A stretch of 64,000 bases of DNA from Nothopassalora personata (GCA_033816765.1 CM066290.1:4154001-4218000); one strand, 5' to 3'. Numbered from the stretch's first letter, positions 11,904-24,212 are shown. A program made the numbers and translations. The notes: generated by a model from the sequence alone, not told the origin.

Positions 11904-12617
11904 TGGTCTATATGGTCTTGGGATCCTGACGGTGAATACTTGCCACCACACAAATATCAGCAGGACCTCCCTTCTCGCAATTGCCTGTGAGCGCCCTCTT
12001 AGAGAGTCCTTCCGCGTCTAATAGCGATGATCATTCACTCATCTCATGCTATCAACGGCACTTCCCCTCCCTAGTCTAGCTCCATCCCGAGTACCGAGGG
12101 GAAAGGCGGCAGCCGGCATGCACACAGCGCGTCATGATGTAGATCGCGCGTTTCCTATAGTAATCCGCACAGCTCCCCATGCACTCCAGCCCATCCTCTC
12201 ACCATGTCCTCGCATCCAGCTCAGGTTCTCCGCAATACGTACTGCTCGCCCCTCACAACACAGCGACGCGAGAGTGGTTGACGTGCACAGCGCCTGCACT
12301 CGCCCCAGGGCGAGCGTCGTTGACGCGACCAGCATTGCGACGTGCAAGCCAATCGGACGCGACGGCAGCGAGCATTTAGGGAAGTTCACAAAGGTCAGTA
12401 GTAGTGAGTGCTACGTACTCTCATCGGACGAGACTCCCAGACGGAGCAATGGAGAAGCAGCAGGCCTGCGAAAGAGGACGTGAGATGCTTCCGTGGCTGA
12501 CATTTGCGGAGGCAGCCATCGCATCCATCAGCTTATTATCAGCCGCTGAAGAACCAGACCACCCCGATTTGTGAGACCCGCAGTCACCATCTGCGTGGTT
12601 GAGGTACTCGTGCCAAG
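11904..12617. other. Divergent intergenic region
   Basis: Between the divergent small basic gene and the carrier gene. It presumably holds both promoters; I see no specific element. Confidence 0.5.
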
Positions 12618-14012
12618 ATGTCGCGCCTCAGTGATCGCATCTTTGAGTACAACTCCCAGCTTGTGAGCCTTCTTGCTTCCCTGCCAAACACCCTCAATCC
12701 TCTTGCGGATGCTGAGTTTTCCCCCGAGGACGCCTTCACACTCTACCACCTGATCCAGGAGGAGACGGGGAGTAAGAACCGATTCGATGGACCTGCCTTG
12801 CCCGCTCTGGGCCATGCCTTGGCTGGAGCTGTTGCGAGCGCACTTTCGAAGAGCCTCGTGTACCCCATCGATACGATTGTCACGCGAATGCAGGTGCAGA
12901 AGGGGTTGAAAGGCGAGAAAGAGGCAGACAGCGCGGCGAATGAAGCCGGGGTGGAGTACGAAGATCCGGTGGATGCGGCGAGGAAGATCTACAAGAACGA
13001 AGGGGGATTGCCGGCATTCTATGCAGGACTGAACAGCGACATTGCCAAACACGTGGGAGATGCGTTCCTCTTCTTCCTGGCGTACAACGCGGCGCGAGAT
13101 CGGCTTTTGAAGCGACAGGGCGGGAAGCAGTTGAGCGTGGCCACAGAGCTGGGTGTCGGCATCGTCGCAGGTGCCTTTAGCAAAGCAGTCACACAACCCA
13201 TCTCAAACATCGTTGTGCGACAGCAAACGGCAGCCCTAGTCGCCGCACGAGATCCCACCTCCACCAGCGCTTCCACCAACAAGCTCAGTGTCCGTGACAT
13301 CGCCCAACAGATCCGCAACGACAAAGGCATAGCAGGTTTCTGGTCCGGCTACAGCGCCCAACTCATCCTCACCCTCAACCCAGCCATCACCTTCGCCGCA
13401 GACAACCTCCTTCGCTCCCTACTCCCAAAACGCTACCGAGAGAACCCCTCCGCACTTCAAACCTTCCTCATCGCAGCATTGTCCAAAGTCATCGCCACCT
13501 CCCTCACATACCCCATCATGCTCGCCAAATCCCGCGCCCAAGCCTCCAACTCCCCACCAACCTCTCCCCGCTCCGACAACGACAGCGACCCCGAATACCA
13601 TAAAATCGACACCGCCGCCTCCCCCACCCACCTCCGCGTAAAGCAAGCCCGCCATACCCTCCAACGAACTCTCACACAACTATCCCGTCTCCTCGAAGGC
13701 CAAGCCGCTCTCCCCCGCTCCCTGCGTAAGATTTACGCCCACGAGGGACTCAGTGGGCTGTACTCTGGTCTTGAAGGCGAAGTCGTGAAGGGCTTCCTCC
13801 AACATGGCCTGACGATGATGGTGAAGGAGAATGTTCACGGGGCAGTCATTCAGCTTTATTACATTTTGCTGAGGCTGACAAAGAGGTGGCCGGAGGAGTT
13901 TCAAAAGGCAGAGGACGTGGCGAGGGATGCGGCGAAACGGGCGGAGAATGTACGTGTTAGTGTGGCGGAGGGGGCGAGGAGTTTGGGGAGGAAGGTTAAG
14001 GGGGAGGAATGA
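12618..14012 (+). CDS. Peroxisomal-type mitochondrial carrier (PMP47/Ant1-like)
   Basis: A single exon of 464 residues, in the mitochondrial carrier superfamily. The three carrier signatures are visible as YPIDTIVTRMQVQ (~residues 89-101), QPISNIVVRQQ (~193-203) and TYPIMLAKSRAQAS (~297-310). NPAITFAADNLL and GLYSGLEGEVVKG are typical of the PMP47/Ant1 branch, which imports ATP or other nucleotides into peroxisomes for fatty-acid activation. It is longer than the usual ~310-residue carrier because of a polar insert in the third repeat (~residues 310-340, Ser/Pro/Asp-rich) and a charged C-terminal tail. Strong C-ending codon use in the second half suggests good expression. Substrate and organelle are inferred from the family, not shown. 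Confidence 0.85.
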   Translation: MSRLSDRIFEYNSQLVSLLASLPNTLNPLADAEFSPEDAFTLYHLIQEETGSKNRFDGPALPALGHALAGAVASALSKSLVYPIDTIVTRMQVQKGLKGEKEADSAANEAGVEYEDPVDAARKIYKNEGGLPAFYAGLNSDIAKHVGDAFLFFLAYNAARDRLLKRQGGKQLSVATELGVGIVAGAFSKAVTQPISNIVVRQQTAALVAARDPTSTSASTNKLSVRDIAQQIRNDKGIAGFWSGYSAQLILTLNPAITFAADNLLRSLLPKRYRENPSALQTFLIAALSKVIATSLTYPIMLAKSRAQASNSPPTSPRSDNDSDPEYHKIDTAASPTHLRVKQARHTLQRTLTQLSRLLEGQAALPRSLRKIYAHEGLSGLYSGLEGEVVKGFLQHGLTMMVKENVHGAVIQLYYILLRLTKRWPEEFQKAEDVARDAAKRAENVRVSVAEGARSLGRKVKGEE

Positions 14013-14871
14013 GTAAGAAGAGGGGGGGGGCGAATAATAACAAAAGCGGCAAGGGCGAATATGATCTGATCTGATAGGATATCATCTCATTTGATCTGTC
14101 TACTATCTACTAAGACGATACCTCCATCATTCATTGCGCTATACTTTGTACGATATAGCTTTCATTCACGATGATCATGAAGGAAGGCTGTCTTGCTCAC
14201 CTCATCGGTCGACGGTGTCTAGACTAGGAAGTTTCAATCGATTCGTAGACAGTATGAATAATGAGTTTGTTATGAACAAATACACATCCCGATTTCCACC
14301 GAAACCCCGACGTGAACGACAAAACACCTACCACCGCGATCTGTGTCCCGTCCTGTCCCTCCTGCCTGTGAAGAGCCATCCAGCCATGCGCCACCAATTC
14401 CATCCATTCCCCACCCCAAAAAAGTTCCCGAACGCCAGTCATGTCCGCACTCACTCACTGTACTTCCCTTCCAGTGGCAAATGGGAAAAAGCTGCATGCC
14501 AGCCTGCCAGCCACATGGGTGAAAGTGACACTATGCCCCGCCCATCCGCATCCTTGACACTCGGACTCCAATGCTCCAATGCTCAAAAGCAATCTGCCCT
14601 GCCAAACACGCTGTTCATCTCCCTTCGTAGTCCCAGACGGATTTGCATGCAGTGCCATGAAGCTCCCAATACAGCCTCTGTCGAAATCCGCTTCTGCCGT
14701 GCTTTTTCATTTGAACATTGGAGTGTCTTCGTCTTCGTCTTCGTCTTCATCCTCGGATCCATCGTTGTCGTGCTCATTTGTGGAGTCATCATGCGGGTCC
14801 GAAGAGACCACAGTCAGACATGCATAATATCGTCTCTTCTGCCCTTCCTCTCTCGTCCCAACAAAGGATTT
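14013..14871. other. Convergent intergenic region
   Basis: The 3' flanks of the carrier (+) and the Cdc4-like gene (-). A G-rich run (about 14020-14028) and GATCTGAT-like short repeats (about 14060-14100) are present. The long plus-strand frame 14134-15312 is antisense to the Cdc4 C-terminal exon. Confidence 0.55.
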
Positions 14872-17330
14872 CTAATCCGGCATGTCCCCAAGTGGCGCAG
14901 AATTTTCATTGTTGTTGCTTTCTTTACAATCTTGACCCTGTCCTGCTCGCTGCTGTCCCAAACGTCCATAAGCATCCGTCATAATCTCATCTTGCTGTTG
15001 AATCATATCATTGGTCATGTCCTTCTCGATTTGCGCCGTTTGCTGACGGGCAATCGCCTCGTTCTCGGCATACACCTCTTGCCGTATTCTCTCTCGTTCC
15101 TGAATTGCAGCCGCGTCAAAGCCTGGGTGTCCTTCCAAATCATCATATTCGGGTCGATCTCCGTAGGTAGGGTCTTCGTAGACTTGGACGCCCGGACTGC
15201 TGGCGCTGGAGTTGGAGGCGAGGGTGGAAACGTCGTCGATTTCGGGTGGTGGCGCGAAGTTCCAGACCTAGATATGGTGTTAGCTTGTGCAAGGCAAGGG
15301 AGGTGGATCTAGCGTACTTCCATGACCGTCTTGCCGTTTCTACTCGCCAGCACGACAGCCTTCTCTTCCTCAAAGACTACTCTCCACACCGCCTCAGCAG
15401 GACTACCAAGCTCTCTGACCAACGTGCCGCGATGCAGATCCCACACCTTGACTCTGCCATCACTACCACCAGAAACAATGCGGCTGTCATCGAACTGCAG
15501 GCTCGTGACGCTATTATCGTGAGCCGCCAGGCGATGCACAGCAGAGTACGTCTGCAGACTCCACACTCTCACACTGCCGTCACTGCCACCAGAGACCAAA
15601 GTGTCGTTGCGAAGCTGAAGCTGCCCGACCAGCGACGTGTGACCCTGCAATTGAGCCAAGCATCGGCCATCCCGAGCATCCCACACCCGCACGCTGGTAT
15701 CGAGCGAGCCGGTAGCAACGCGACGGCCGTCAAACGCCACTGCGTAGATTTGGCTAAAGTGTCCTTGCAGAGTGCGCAAGCAGCGCCCTTCACTGATCGA
15801 CCAGATCCTGGCGGTGGTGTCGTATGATCCCGACACGACCAGGTCGCCATGCACTTCCAGACAACGTACCGATGCCTGATGGCCCACGAGGACATGTTTG
15901 CAGATACCTTTCCGAATATCCCATACTCTCAGCGTTGTGTCTCGTGAGCCTGAAATCGCAATGTTGGGGCCACTCATCCTCAAGCAGCGCACGGTACTAG
16001 TGTGACCGCGCAGCATGTGTTGTGCCATGCCTGTGGTGAGGTCCCAGACTCGCACGTCTCTATCGCAGCCACCAGACACAAGGGTGTCCTGGTATGGAAC
16101 CATAGCCCACACACCCATGACATGGCCTTGCAAACACCTCAGATGCCGACCTTCCGTATCAAAAACGTGGATCTTGGCGTTATCAAGCGCAACGATGATA
16201 TAGTCGGGTGTGAGGTGCAGAGAGGTTACCACGCCTTGATCGGGTGTGATTTGTCGTGTCTGCACATCACCACCGTGCCGCCACGCAGTCTCTACCTGGT
16301 ATCGCTGCTTGAAGTGGCTCCGGTAGCTGAGCGCTTTCGGCCTTCGTCCGTTCTTTGAGGCGGAGCCTCGAACAACAAGCGTAGGCGGGAGTGCTGACGG
16401 TACTGCGCTCGTACTCACTCGGCGTGTCAAGTCCGGCGCGCTGCTTGACAAGCCGACAAAGGAATTTCTGTGCTGCTGCAGGAAGCCATGGTAGCCGTAG
16501 GGGTGCTGATACTGTTGGTGCGACGCTTCTTGTGGGCGCAGGATCGGCCGTGGAGGCGATGCTGGGGTCTCGTCTGACATCCTCCGATACGCATGTCGCT
16601 CGCACAAGCTCTTCCACGCCATATCGTCGCTCACCAACTCCCTCCATCTCTTGCTGACCTGAGAACTCCTCGCCAGTGTCCTTGCGTCATCGATAAAGGT
16701 CAAGATGCGCAAGCAGAGCTCGTTCGGTAGCACTGTGAAAGGATCCCTCTTCAGCCTGGGTCCCACATACTGTGCAACGAAACCCAGCGTCTTGCCATCG
16801 CACATGTTGAGCAATTCGCTGAGCAGCCGTTCTCGTTCGCCATTGTCCATGTTCGCAAACTCGCTCCGCAGGTGCCTGTAGCCGAAACTATAGCTTCTGG
16901 CTGAGTTGCCAGCGCTGGCCTGTGCAAGTAATTCATCCTCGTTCAAGTCCAGCTCTCCAATCTCTTCCCGTGGGTCTGCAGTGCTCCAATCGGGCGCTCT
17001 CTGTAGCGGTGTGGGACTCGGTGCAGGAGTGGGCGGGCTCGCGGGAGCAGAGGGGAGAGTGTTCCCGGGGATGACATTGGGATTGGTCGGAATAGATATG
17101 GGCATGGTAGGGATACGGCTGGTGGAAGACGAAGGAGTCGTTATTCGCGGTCGCACCGGGTTCTTGCCGTGTCGTGAGGAGTGAAAGCGGTTGTTATGTG
17201 ATTGCGAGGCCATGCGGGCCAGAGGCGAGGTGCTGTGCTGCGTCTGCTCGACACCGGGCTGTGGGTAGTTGTAGTCCATGATGTTGGACGAGGGCCGTCT
17301 GGTCGCTTGGTCCCAATCTTGGCCGTCCAT
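14872..17330 (-). CDS. cdc4: Cdc4/Fbw7-like F-box WD40 protein (SCF substrate receptor)
   Basis: Exons 17330-15318 and 15267-14872 are joined in phase over a 50-bp intron (GTACGC...TAG) and give 802 residues. A disordered Pro/Ser/Thr-rich N-terminus is followed by the F-box at ~196-245 (PFTVLPNELCLRILTFIDD), which would bind Skp1. Then comes a WD40 propeller (~370-665) with repeated GH...V..WD units such as SGGCDRDVRVWD, SGSRDTTLRVWD and SGSYDTTARIW. The second exon continues the propeller strand (EVWNF) and adds an acidic, Gln-rich coiled tail. Cdc4/Fbw7 proteins pick phosphorylated cyclins, CDK inhibitors and transcription factors for ubiquitination. The SHFKQRY...AWR element before the propeller supports Cdc4 over MET30/SconB. 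Upstream frame is open but the first in-frame ATG is 17330. Confidence 0.88.
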
Positions 17331-18401
17331 CTTTCTCCGCGCTCGCTCTTCACGCGCCGTGCTCACAAGCACGCAGCGTCACCCTTGACAGAGTCCTCAC
17401 CAGCCTGCAGCTGACCCTTTCCGAAAAAGTATATACACGTCGTCTGGCTCTAGTCTGCGTACGGACTCGACGATAACGGTTTTCCGAAACCTCCCAGCCT
17501 TCCTGCGGCTCGTCCCTCCACTGGTCGCGCTAGCGCATGCTGTCTGTCTCTTTGGTGCTGTGAGGATATCGCTGGCTCTTTGCGTGTGGTGAGTGGTGAA
17601 CGGTATGTATGATATGGTAGTCGTTGTTACACACAAAGCGGTGGCCCCGGTGCGGTGGAGGGTACAAGCTTCGTTACTCAGCAGCGATGCTCGACCAGAG
17701 CGATCACGTTCTTCCCCAACGGCAACCAGGCGCGTTTCTTTGTTTCGGCCGGGGGAATGACGTCCGCAGAAGAGGAGTCACGCTACCGTAAATGTGTGTG
17801 AATGCTGTACAGTGAAAGCAATGCTGTGCAGATCAGGTGTCGTGAAAGATGCGAATGGACTGTGCGCGGTCAGGCGTGCTGAAGCGCCAGCCGACCGTCG
17901 GGTCGATCAGTGGAGGACGGCCAAATGCTCCTCTCTCCCGCTTAGTTCTATCTCGGCTGCTTACAATTACAGTACACTACTGTATCCCTCAAGACGAAGA
18001 ATCACGGCGAAATACCATTCATCTCCCGCTGTCAACGAACCTGTCTCGTACTGTATTCCCACAGGCACGCACGGTCCCATCGCATGTTGACAATAGCCAC
18101 CGCGGGTGACTGGGTGACTAGGTGCGCCCTGAATGATGGGCAGCTGACCGTCTCGACCCACCAGGTACGCTGGACTTTCGTCACCATGCTGCCAGCCACA
18201 AACTTTGGAACTGTAATAACGAGCTTGACTGCTTTCAGCTCAGCATGACCGCTGACCGATCTGCCCTGCAGCGGGAATGGTGCTGCATCCAAAGCGGTGA
18301 AACAGTTTTGATGTGAAGACTGATGTGAGGGCACCTCTATGTGTATGGAGATGTGATCACGCCATGTGATATCAACCTGTATTTCTGACTCGATCGAATT
18401 C
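17331..18401. other. Intergenic region
   Basis: Promoter side of the Cdc4-like gene and 3' flank of the desaturase gene. No gene or RNA gene is recognised. Confidence 0.55.
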
Positions 18402-19887
18402 TCACGCAGCATGTTCTTTCAGCCTCACATCAACAGGGTGTGTCGCACAAGATGGTTCCCTTCGTGGTGCCTTCGCTGGCGTAGCTGGACTCAGTAGAGT
18501 CGTAATCTTCGACAATGCAGAGCTCAACGAAGCGGACCACGGCTTCTTCTCATACGCGATGCCAAACTTCTGTCGGATGTCATTTTCGGTGAAGCGCCGC
18601 GTCTTCGTCCTCAGCATGTCTGCTATCTCCTGCTGCGTCATGCCAATCTGGTCGCCCATTGGGACTAAGCAACCAGCCAGATGCATGTAATCCTTTCTCA
18701 ATAGGCTGAAAGTCATCATCAAGTAGTCGATATTCTGGAAAGTCAAAGCTCGGCCTTCCCGGTACGCTTCTTTTGACTGCAGGAAGTGAACTGGCTGCTC
18801 ACGCCAGTGCCGTCTCGAGTTGAGGTGGTGAGCGGTATGATAACCGTCGTTGAAGCAGAAGCGGTTGCTCTGTATGAGGTATTAGCATTGTGTATGGCTA
18901 AGCTGGTCAATTTTGGACACTTACAGGCACATCAACCAGCGTGATGCTGGAGCGAAAGTCTGAGTCTGGCTCCAACTCATCAACGAGTGCGTGCTGACCC
19001 CAGTTGCCTATCATCAAACCCAGGCGTAGAAGAACGAAGGGAATGACGAGAGTGAAGATCGAGGCTCGCGTGTTGACCTTCGTGGTCATGAAGCACAGCA
19101 AACTCAACCCCGAGATCTCCCAGCCAAATGCTTTGGCTGCCGTGCCTGTCTTGCCCTTTCGTATGAAGTATAGCGGCAAGTCGAGCCAGACGAAGAACAG
19201 AAACCGACCCCAGTAGTGCAAGAAGTGCCAGACATTGTCGCGTTGATATCGCACGGTCGAGGAAAGGTCGTCTGGTCCGTTGCCTTCAATATGGTGATGT
19301 TTGACGTGATGGTAGTAGTACGAGTTCCAGGTATGGCCCATCAATGGATACAACACGTACGGGAAAGCCAAATCAAGCCACGCCCAGTTCTTCGCCAAAA
19401 CGCCATTGTTGTGGATGTGATTGTGCATCATAAGGGTGAAGGAACCGGTCCACCAGAAAGTCCACGCAAGGTGTAGGACTCCATGGATGTAGGTGAAGTT
19501 GTAGAACAGCCATACTGCGCTTGGAACGTTGACCAGAAGGTAGGTCAAGATATGCGTGAGGAAAACGACGTCTGTTGGGTGGCGAACTATGCCGATGGCG
19601 ATTTTGGTGTATGGCTTTACAATGTAGCGCTTGAAGGGTTTTGAAAAGTCCTTGTCGTCCCAAGACAGGAATACTGTCGGCTCGAATTCGGGATGGTTTG
19701 GGTCGTTCAAGGCCTTGAGCCGATCGATGGCGACTTGGTCGTGCTTAGCAATGTTGCTCGAAGGGGCTGTGTGCTTGTCCAGTGGTTTCTTCTCGACATT
19801 ATTTCTGTTGGAGACATCCTCGAATAGGTTGTCGAGCACGATCAAGTCCGGCTGCGTGAGATGCGGATGGATATTGGTGGCGCTCAT
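18402..19887 (-). CDS. Membrane fatty acid desaturase-family protein
   Basis: Exons 19887-18925 and 18869-18402 are joined over a 55-bp intron (GTAAGT...CAG), phase 0, and give 476 residues. Three histidine boxes of the di-iron desaturase/hydroxylase fold are present: HNHIHNN (155-161), HHVKHHH (193-199) and HTAHH (332-336). The third box lies in the second exon, so splicing is needed for a complete active site. Hydrophobic segments around 105-150 and 235-300 would anchor it in the ER membrane. The substrate is uncertain: it lacks an obvious cytochrome b5 domain and resembles uncharacterised fungal desaturases more than delta-9 or delta-12 enzymes. The ~155 residues after the intron include a soluble tail rich in Lys, Ser and Pro. 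Confidence 0.82.
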
Positions 19888-21390
19888 TATTGTGACATGA
19901 GGTGTCTGAGAGAAAGTGCTTTTTCAGGAGAGCCCACAGCGTTTCTCTCCACGCAGTCAATGCACGCTCTTGCCGGCTCACGCGTCAAGCAGCGGCCACC
20001 GAAGCTAGGGGGATGATCGACATTGCATGAGTCGAGCCAAACACATCGGCCTCGACTTCAGCTTTTCTACTGCGCGCATCACACGCACACGGCAGCCATG
20101 TTGACGTCTGGATCTGCCATGGTCGTACTCGCGTCCGGTGCGGTGACCTGACGCGACGGTAGAACTAGAACTTACAGCTTCTTCCGTCGGCGGCCAAAAG
20201 TCCGAACGTGAACGTACATCGTAACCACACCGGGTGAGCGACGTTGTTGGCGCATGAGAAGGAAACACTGGAGCATGTAACACTCTGTCGCGTTCGTGAG
20301 CGAGGGACACGAGATGACAGATGTGGTGCGAAGCCGCTGTGTCGACAAATCTTGACCCCCGGCTTCAACTTGTCAGACACATGCGAAATCTCCAAGCGAT
20401 ATAAGTGAACTTGGCGAGATAGCCGGCGCTGCAGATACTTGCTCTTTGATCCTTCCGAAAGAAGGACGACCGGCGAGTCGCGCGTACAGGATAGAGGAGG
20501 AGACTCAGGCGGCATCGCTCCGAGACAAGCAGGGGTGTTCACGCCTGACGAACATGGCAGAGATCGGGCGTGCTACATGCTGTCATTAGCACACAGATCG
20601 AATTAGGCTTCGGATTTCTGTGCCTGATGCAACTGATCCTACAGGCCTACTCCCGCGGGAGCAAGCTTGTGAGGATAAAGACGTCTGCTGCATCAGGAAA
20701 TCGTACATGTTGCTCCCAGTGTATTACGCTTCTCGGCAGCACAACCGCAGCCTGATGGAGGATTATCATACTCGCTTCCTGACACGCATGTGCCTGCCAG
20801 GCCGGGTCCTGAAGGTAAAGGGTGAAGTGAGCAGGTAGTGTAAAATCAGAGAGCCAGCTTATGTTGACCGTATCGCTTACAGAGCAAGCAGTCATTGAAT
20901 GGGTGTGCGCATTCCTGTTCACGTCAGCGATCATGTATCAATCTAAGCTCGATAGACAGCCCTACCGATTTATGATCACAAGCAACTGCGACTTGAGCAA
21001 GCGCCATGGCAGCAAGCAGGTGGTAGAAGATTCGGATCGCGGATAGCTGCATGGTGGGCGATATGAGATTGGCGCAGTGGAGCTTGTGTAGACAAGAATG
21101 ATCGCTATTGATGACGCAGGACCTACGGACGATGGGCTTGACCTTTGTACTATCAGGTACAATAACGGTAGAGTTGATCACTAACTCGACACTATGATCG
21201 ACTCTTGATCTGTCCAGCTGGCCCGCAGCGCAGTGTTTGCATGCATGTGCTCGCCAAGCTAAGCTAATGCCATTAGAAATGAGGAGACCCTGCATGAGAC
21301 TCTTGGAAAACAGACTGATTCGAGATTTTCAAAGTCCGCCGACTTTGCGCACCAGCGTTGACACAGGGACATCCAGCTCGTTCGGTCGGC
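19888..21390. other. Divergent intergenic region
   Basis: 1.5 kb between the desaturase (-) and BTB (+) genes. Many short frames occur on both strands, none with splice or family support. Confidence 0.55.
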
Positions 21391-22225
21391 ATGGCTGTCG
21401 ACAATGTCCCAGTGGCACTACAGCCACTCTTCAATAGCATTACCAGGTAAGATCAATCCAGGCACAGGATAAGCAACACGCTAATCATGTGCCAGCCTCT
21501 TCACCAATTCGCGCTGGTCCGACCTCGAGGTCCGATGTGGCGATCGCAAGTGGGCTGTACATAAGGCTATCATCTGCTCGCAGTCCGAGTACTTCGCAAA
21601 GGCATGCGATGGACGCTTCAAGGTTCGAGTTTGTTTGGGCCGCTCACCCTCACGTGCGCTAATCGTAGAATAGGAAGCTACAGAGGGCATCATCTCACTC
21701 GAAGAAGATCTGCCCGACGCTGTCCATGCTCTACTTCACTTCCTCTACACCGGCGACTATGACGATACCGCCTGCCAGCAGGGCGAGAACATGGAGCCTC
21801 TCGTCTTCAATGTCCATATTCAGTCACTTGCCGATAAGTACGGTCACCCTAAGCTCACCGAACTTGCCTCCACCAAGTACAAGGCTCGCGCGGAGATCAA
21901 GTGGAACACTGCGGCGTTCGCTGACTCGATCGCGGAGATCTACCAGATCCCAGAAGCCGACAACAAGAAAGAGCTGAGAGAGTGCGCAGTACGGATCGCA
22001 GCCCGCCACGCTACTGAGCTGAAAGGCAATGAATATGGCGCCAGATTTCGCGAGGTTGCAAGAACTGTGCCACACTTTGCTGCAGAGGTGCTGGACAGTG
22101 TGCTCGATGCGCGCGACGATGCTATTCCAGTCGAGAGTCCCGTCAAGGCCTCGCGTAAGAAAGCATCGAAGGGCTACACCATATGCTCTGCGCACGGTGC
22201 TTTTCATTACAACTGTGATCAGTGA
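21391..22225 (+). CDS. BTB/POZ domain protein
   Basis: Three exons, 21391-21446, 21496-21622 and 21674-22225, have introns of 49 and 51 bp (GTAAGA...CAG, GTTCGA...TAG) and give 244 residues. The N-terminal half is a BTB/POZ domain: SDLEVRCGDRKWAVHKAIIC, then SEYFAKACDGRFK, then EDLPDAVHALLHFLYTGDY. BTB domains dimerise and can act as Cullin-3 adaptors or in transcription complexes. The rest is helical (QSLADKYGHPKLTELA...) like the extension that follows BTB domains in many fungal proteins of unknown role. No kelch or zinc-finger domain is present. The C-terminus has a short Lys-rich stretch and a CSAHGAFHYNCD end. It lies just upstream of an AT-rich island. Confidence 0.82.
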
Positions 22226-23073
22226 GGCGTGATAAGCAATAATGCACTTGCAGCAGCATTTCGAGGGCGACACGACGCTCCGGACTTCATGTATGGCTAG
22301 GACTCGAGGTGATTCGCGAGAACACTAGCGCCGCTTAAAGCCATTGAAGAAGGGCCCAAGAAATGAGCCCGAGCGAGGTCCTACTGTATGAAGAACTGGT
22401 GTGAAATTACCGGGTATGGAGGTCTGGAACAAGGGTATTAAGTCTAGATATTAGGGTATAAAGAACCATGTTTATTACAAGTAGTGGCACCTTTAAGGTG
22501 CTTATATAAGTCTTCTTTTAATAAGAAGCCCTTAATTCCTATAATTCAGGTGCTTAATTTTATTTCCTAAAAGCAAGTAATCACAACGCTTAATCAGGTT
22601 ATATCACCCTCAAAACCTGCTATCTATGTATCATCCTAGCGCTTTACAACTGGACATCACCCTGTAAAATATTGATCATATCCTAGTCTCTAGTCGTGTC
22701 GGTCCACGCCTCCCGCGTTAGCGTCAGCAGGCCTGTCTACAATCCTGAGCATAAGTTTATTCAACCCCTGTTCCTGCGCTTTACCTTTTCAGTTAAAATT
22801 GGAGGTGTTGCTCCTTCTGTTTCGTTTTTGACTATCTTGCGTCTATATACGTAGGGGGACGCAGCGTAACCAATGCTAAGAAAGGAGCGACGTAGGCACT
22901 TTACAAACGAGGGAGGCCACACGAGGTAGTAAACGCTTAGCAGTGAATATATCGGTCACAATTAGGAGTAGACTAGACAGAAGACAGGGGTTGTATAAAC
23001 TATGCCTAGGGTTCAACCTAGTAGCATGCTTCTGCCTCCAACGATTGTTCCAAAAGCCATAAGCTTCATGTGC
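22226..23073. other. AT-rich gene-free island, possible transposon relic
   Basis: From about 22400 to 22680 and again to 23000 the base composition drops visibly in GC relative to all surrounding DNA, with many TTAA, TATA and TAG words and no open frame. That is how RIP-mutated or decayed transposons look in ascomycetes. I found no clear terminal repeats, so the origin is inference. Confidence 0.5.
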
Positions 23074-23661
23074 TTACACATACTCGTATGCCTGGCTTGG
23101 ACCACCAGCATACACAGCAGCGACCTGGTTCAACTTCCACGTGAAACCCCGGCACCCAGCTTCATCCGCCGACGCTCTGCTCGCAGCAAAGATCTCATAC
23201 CCGCCATTTTCGTCTCCACAACCCAACCATTCCTGATCCTCAAACTTCAAAGTCACATCGTACACATTGGCGAAACCCTGTGTAAGTCCGCCGCCAGTAT
23301 CAGGGTCGCCACCCTTAGTGAAGCTCAGCTTGCCATCGACCTCGCTGACGAAGACTGCCTGGCCTTGTGGAACGATCACGTCGAGGTTGAGAGTGCCTTG
23401 GCCGTTGAGGTAGGTGAAGATGGTGGTGTTGTCATTCTTGGTGTTACTCTCACCGATGACTGAGCGAGGATCTGTGCCCGCCGGCACGCTGGTGACTGTG
23501 TCCTTGCCAACCCAGAATGAGCCGTTATTTGCGTTGATGGTGCCTGCGTAGAGGTATGTGCCGTATGGACCTTGAGCGGAGCTGGTGAAGCGAAGTGGTT
23601 CAGTCGTGCCGGCTTGGGCGGCGGCGGCGACGACGAAAGTGGCGGCGATGAACGATTTCAT
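23074..23661 (-). CDS. Secreted PhiA-like cell-wall protein
   Basis: A single exon of 195 residues. The first ~18 residues are a signal peptide (MKSFIAATFVVAAAAQA). The remainder follows the layout of the PhiA (phialide) family: INANNGSFWVGKDT near the start, LNLDVIVPQGQAVFVSEVDGKLSF in the middle, then a Cys-containing ECGDENGGYEIFAAS-like segment (here LGCGDENGGYEIFAA) and a second Cys near residue 165, presumably paired. N-glycosylation sequons are present (NGS, NTT). PhiA proteins are secreted and cell-wall associated and are needed for conidiophore development in Aspergillus; related proteins in plant pathogens act as elicitors. Assignment is by motif pattern only and is moderately sure. 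A TATA-like box lies about 75 bp upstream. Confidence 0.68.
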   Translation of the reverse strand: MKSFIAATFVVAAAAQAGTTEPLRFTSSAQGPYGTYLYAGTINANNGSFWVGKDTVTSVPAGTDPRSVIGESNTKNDNTTIFTYLNGQGTLNLDVIVPQGQAVFVSEVDGKLSFTKGGDPDTGGGLTQGFANVYDVTLKFEDQEWLGCGDENGGYEIFAASRASADEAGCRGFTWKLNQVAAVYAGGPSQAYEYV

Positions 23662-23730
23662 GTTGTCTGTTCGGCCTTGACTGAAATTGTACTTGCGGGA
23701 CTCATATTCATGGCGCGCGCATACCGACGC

Positions 23731-23740
23731 TTATAAACCC
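23731..23740 (-). promoter_or_regulatory. TATA-like box of the PhiA-like gene
   Basis: TTTATAAG on the minus strand, about 75 bp upstream of the ATG at 23661, a usual place for a fungal TATA element of a strongly expressed secreted-protein gene. No other core motif is clear. Confidence 0.45.
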
Positions 23741-24212
23741 TTCTTATCCCATGTCTCCCCGTTGTCAATGACGGAACAGGCTGCATTGTGGGGTACTGTA
23801 TTTGTCGGCATGTGGGTGCATAGCGGGCATGTTTGAGACTCGCGGAACCTCCCCGAGAGGTGCCGGCTATTGTCACCAGGGAAAATTATCGTGTTGCCAT
23901 CTGGTCAGTGACCGAATGATGACGCTCGTACAGTTCTCGCAGAGAATTTCCAGTACAGATCTCGTGTGAAATAGCAATCGTCAGATTTAGCGTGCTGCGT
24001 GATGAGGATAGTGGATGGCATCCTGGTAAGTGGATGTTGCTATTCTTACTTCACAGGGATACGATGCTTGCGCCAAGGAGTTCCGCGAAACACGAAACAC
24101 TTCCCTCCCAAGGTGGGGGTGGCCGCTCGATATCTCTCTTCCACTATCTTTTCTTAGAGTGAGTGCCCCGCCACCTCATCAGTCGTGGCGATGTTGAAGA
24201 TGCAGCTCGATG
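23741..24212. other. Intergenic region
   Basis: Upstream flank of the PhiA-like gene and downstream flank of the truncated acyltransferase. No feature is seen, and no trace of the missing acyltransferase C-terminus. Confidence 0.5.

Noticed and set aside
14134..15312. 392-codon plus-strand frame
   Set aside because: It overlaps the Cdc4 C-terminal exon antisense; the minus strand carries the real, spliced coding sequence.
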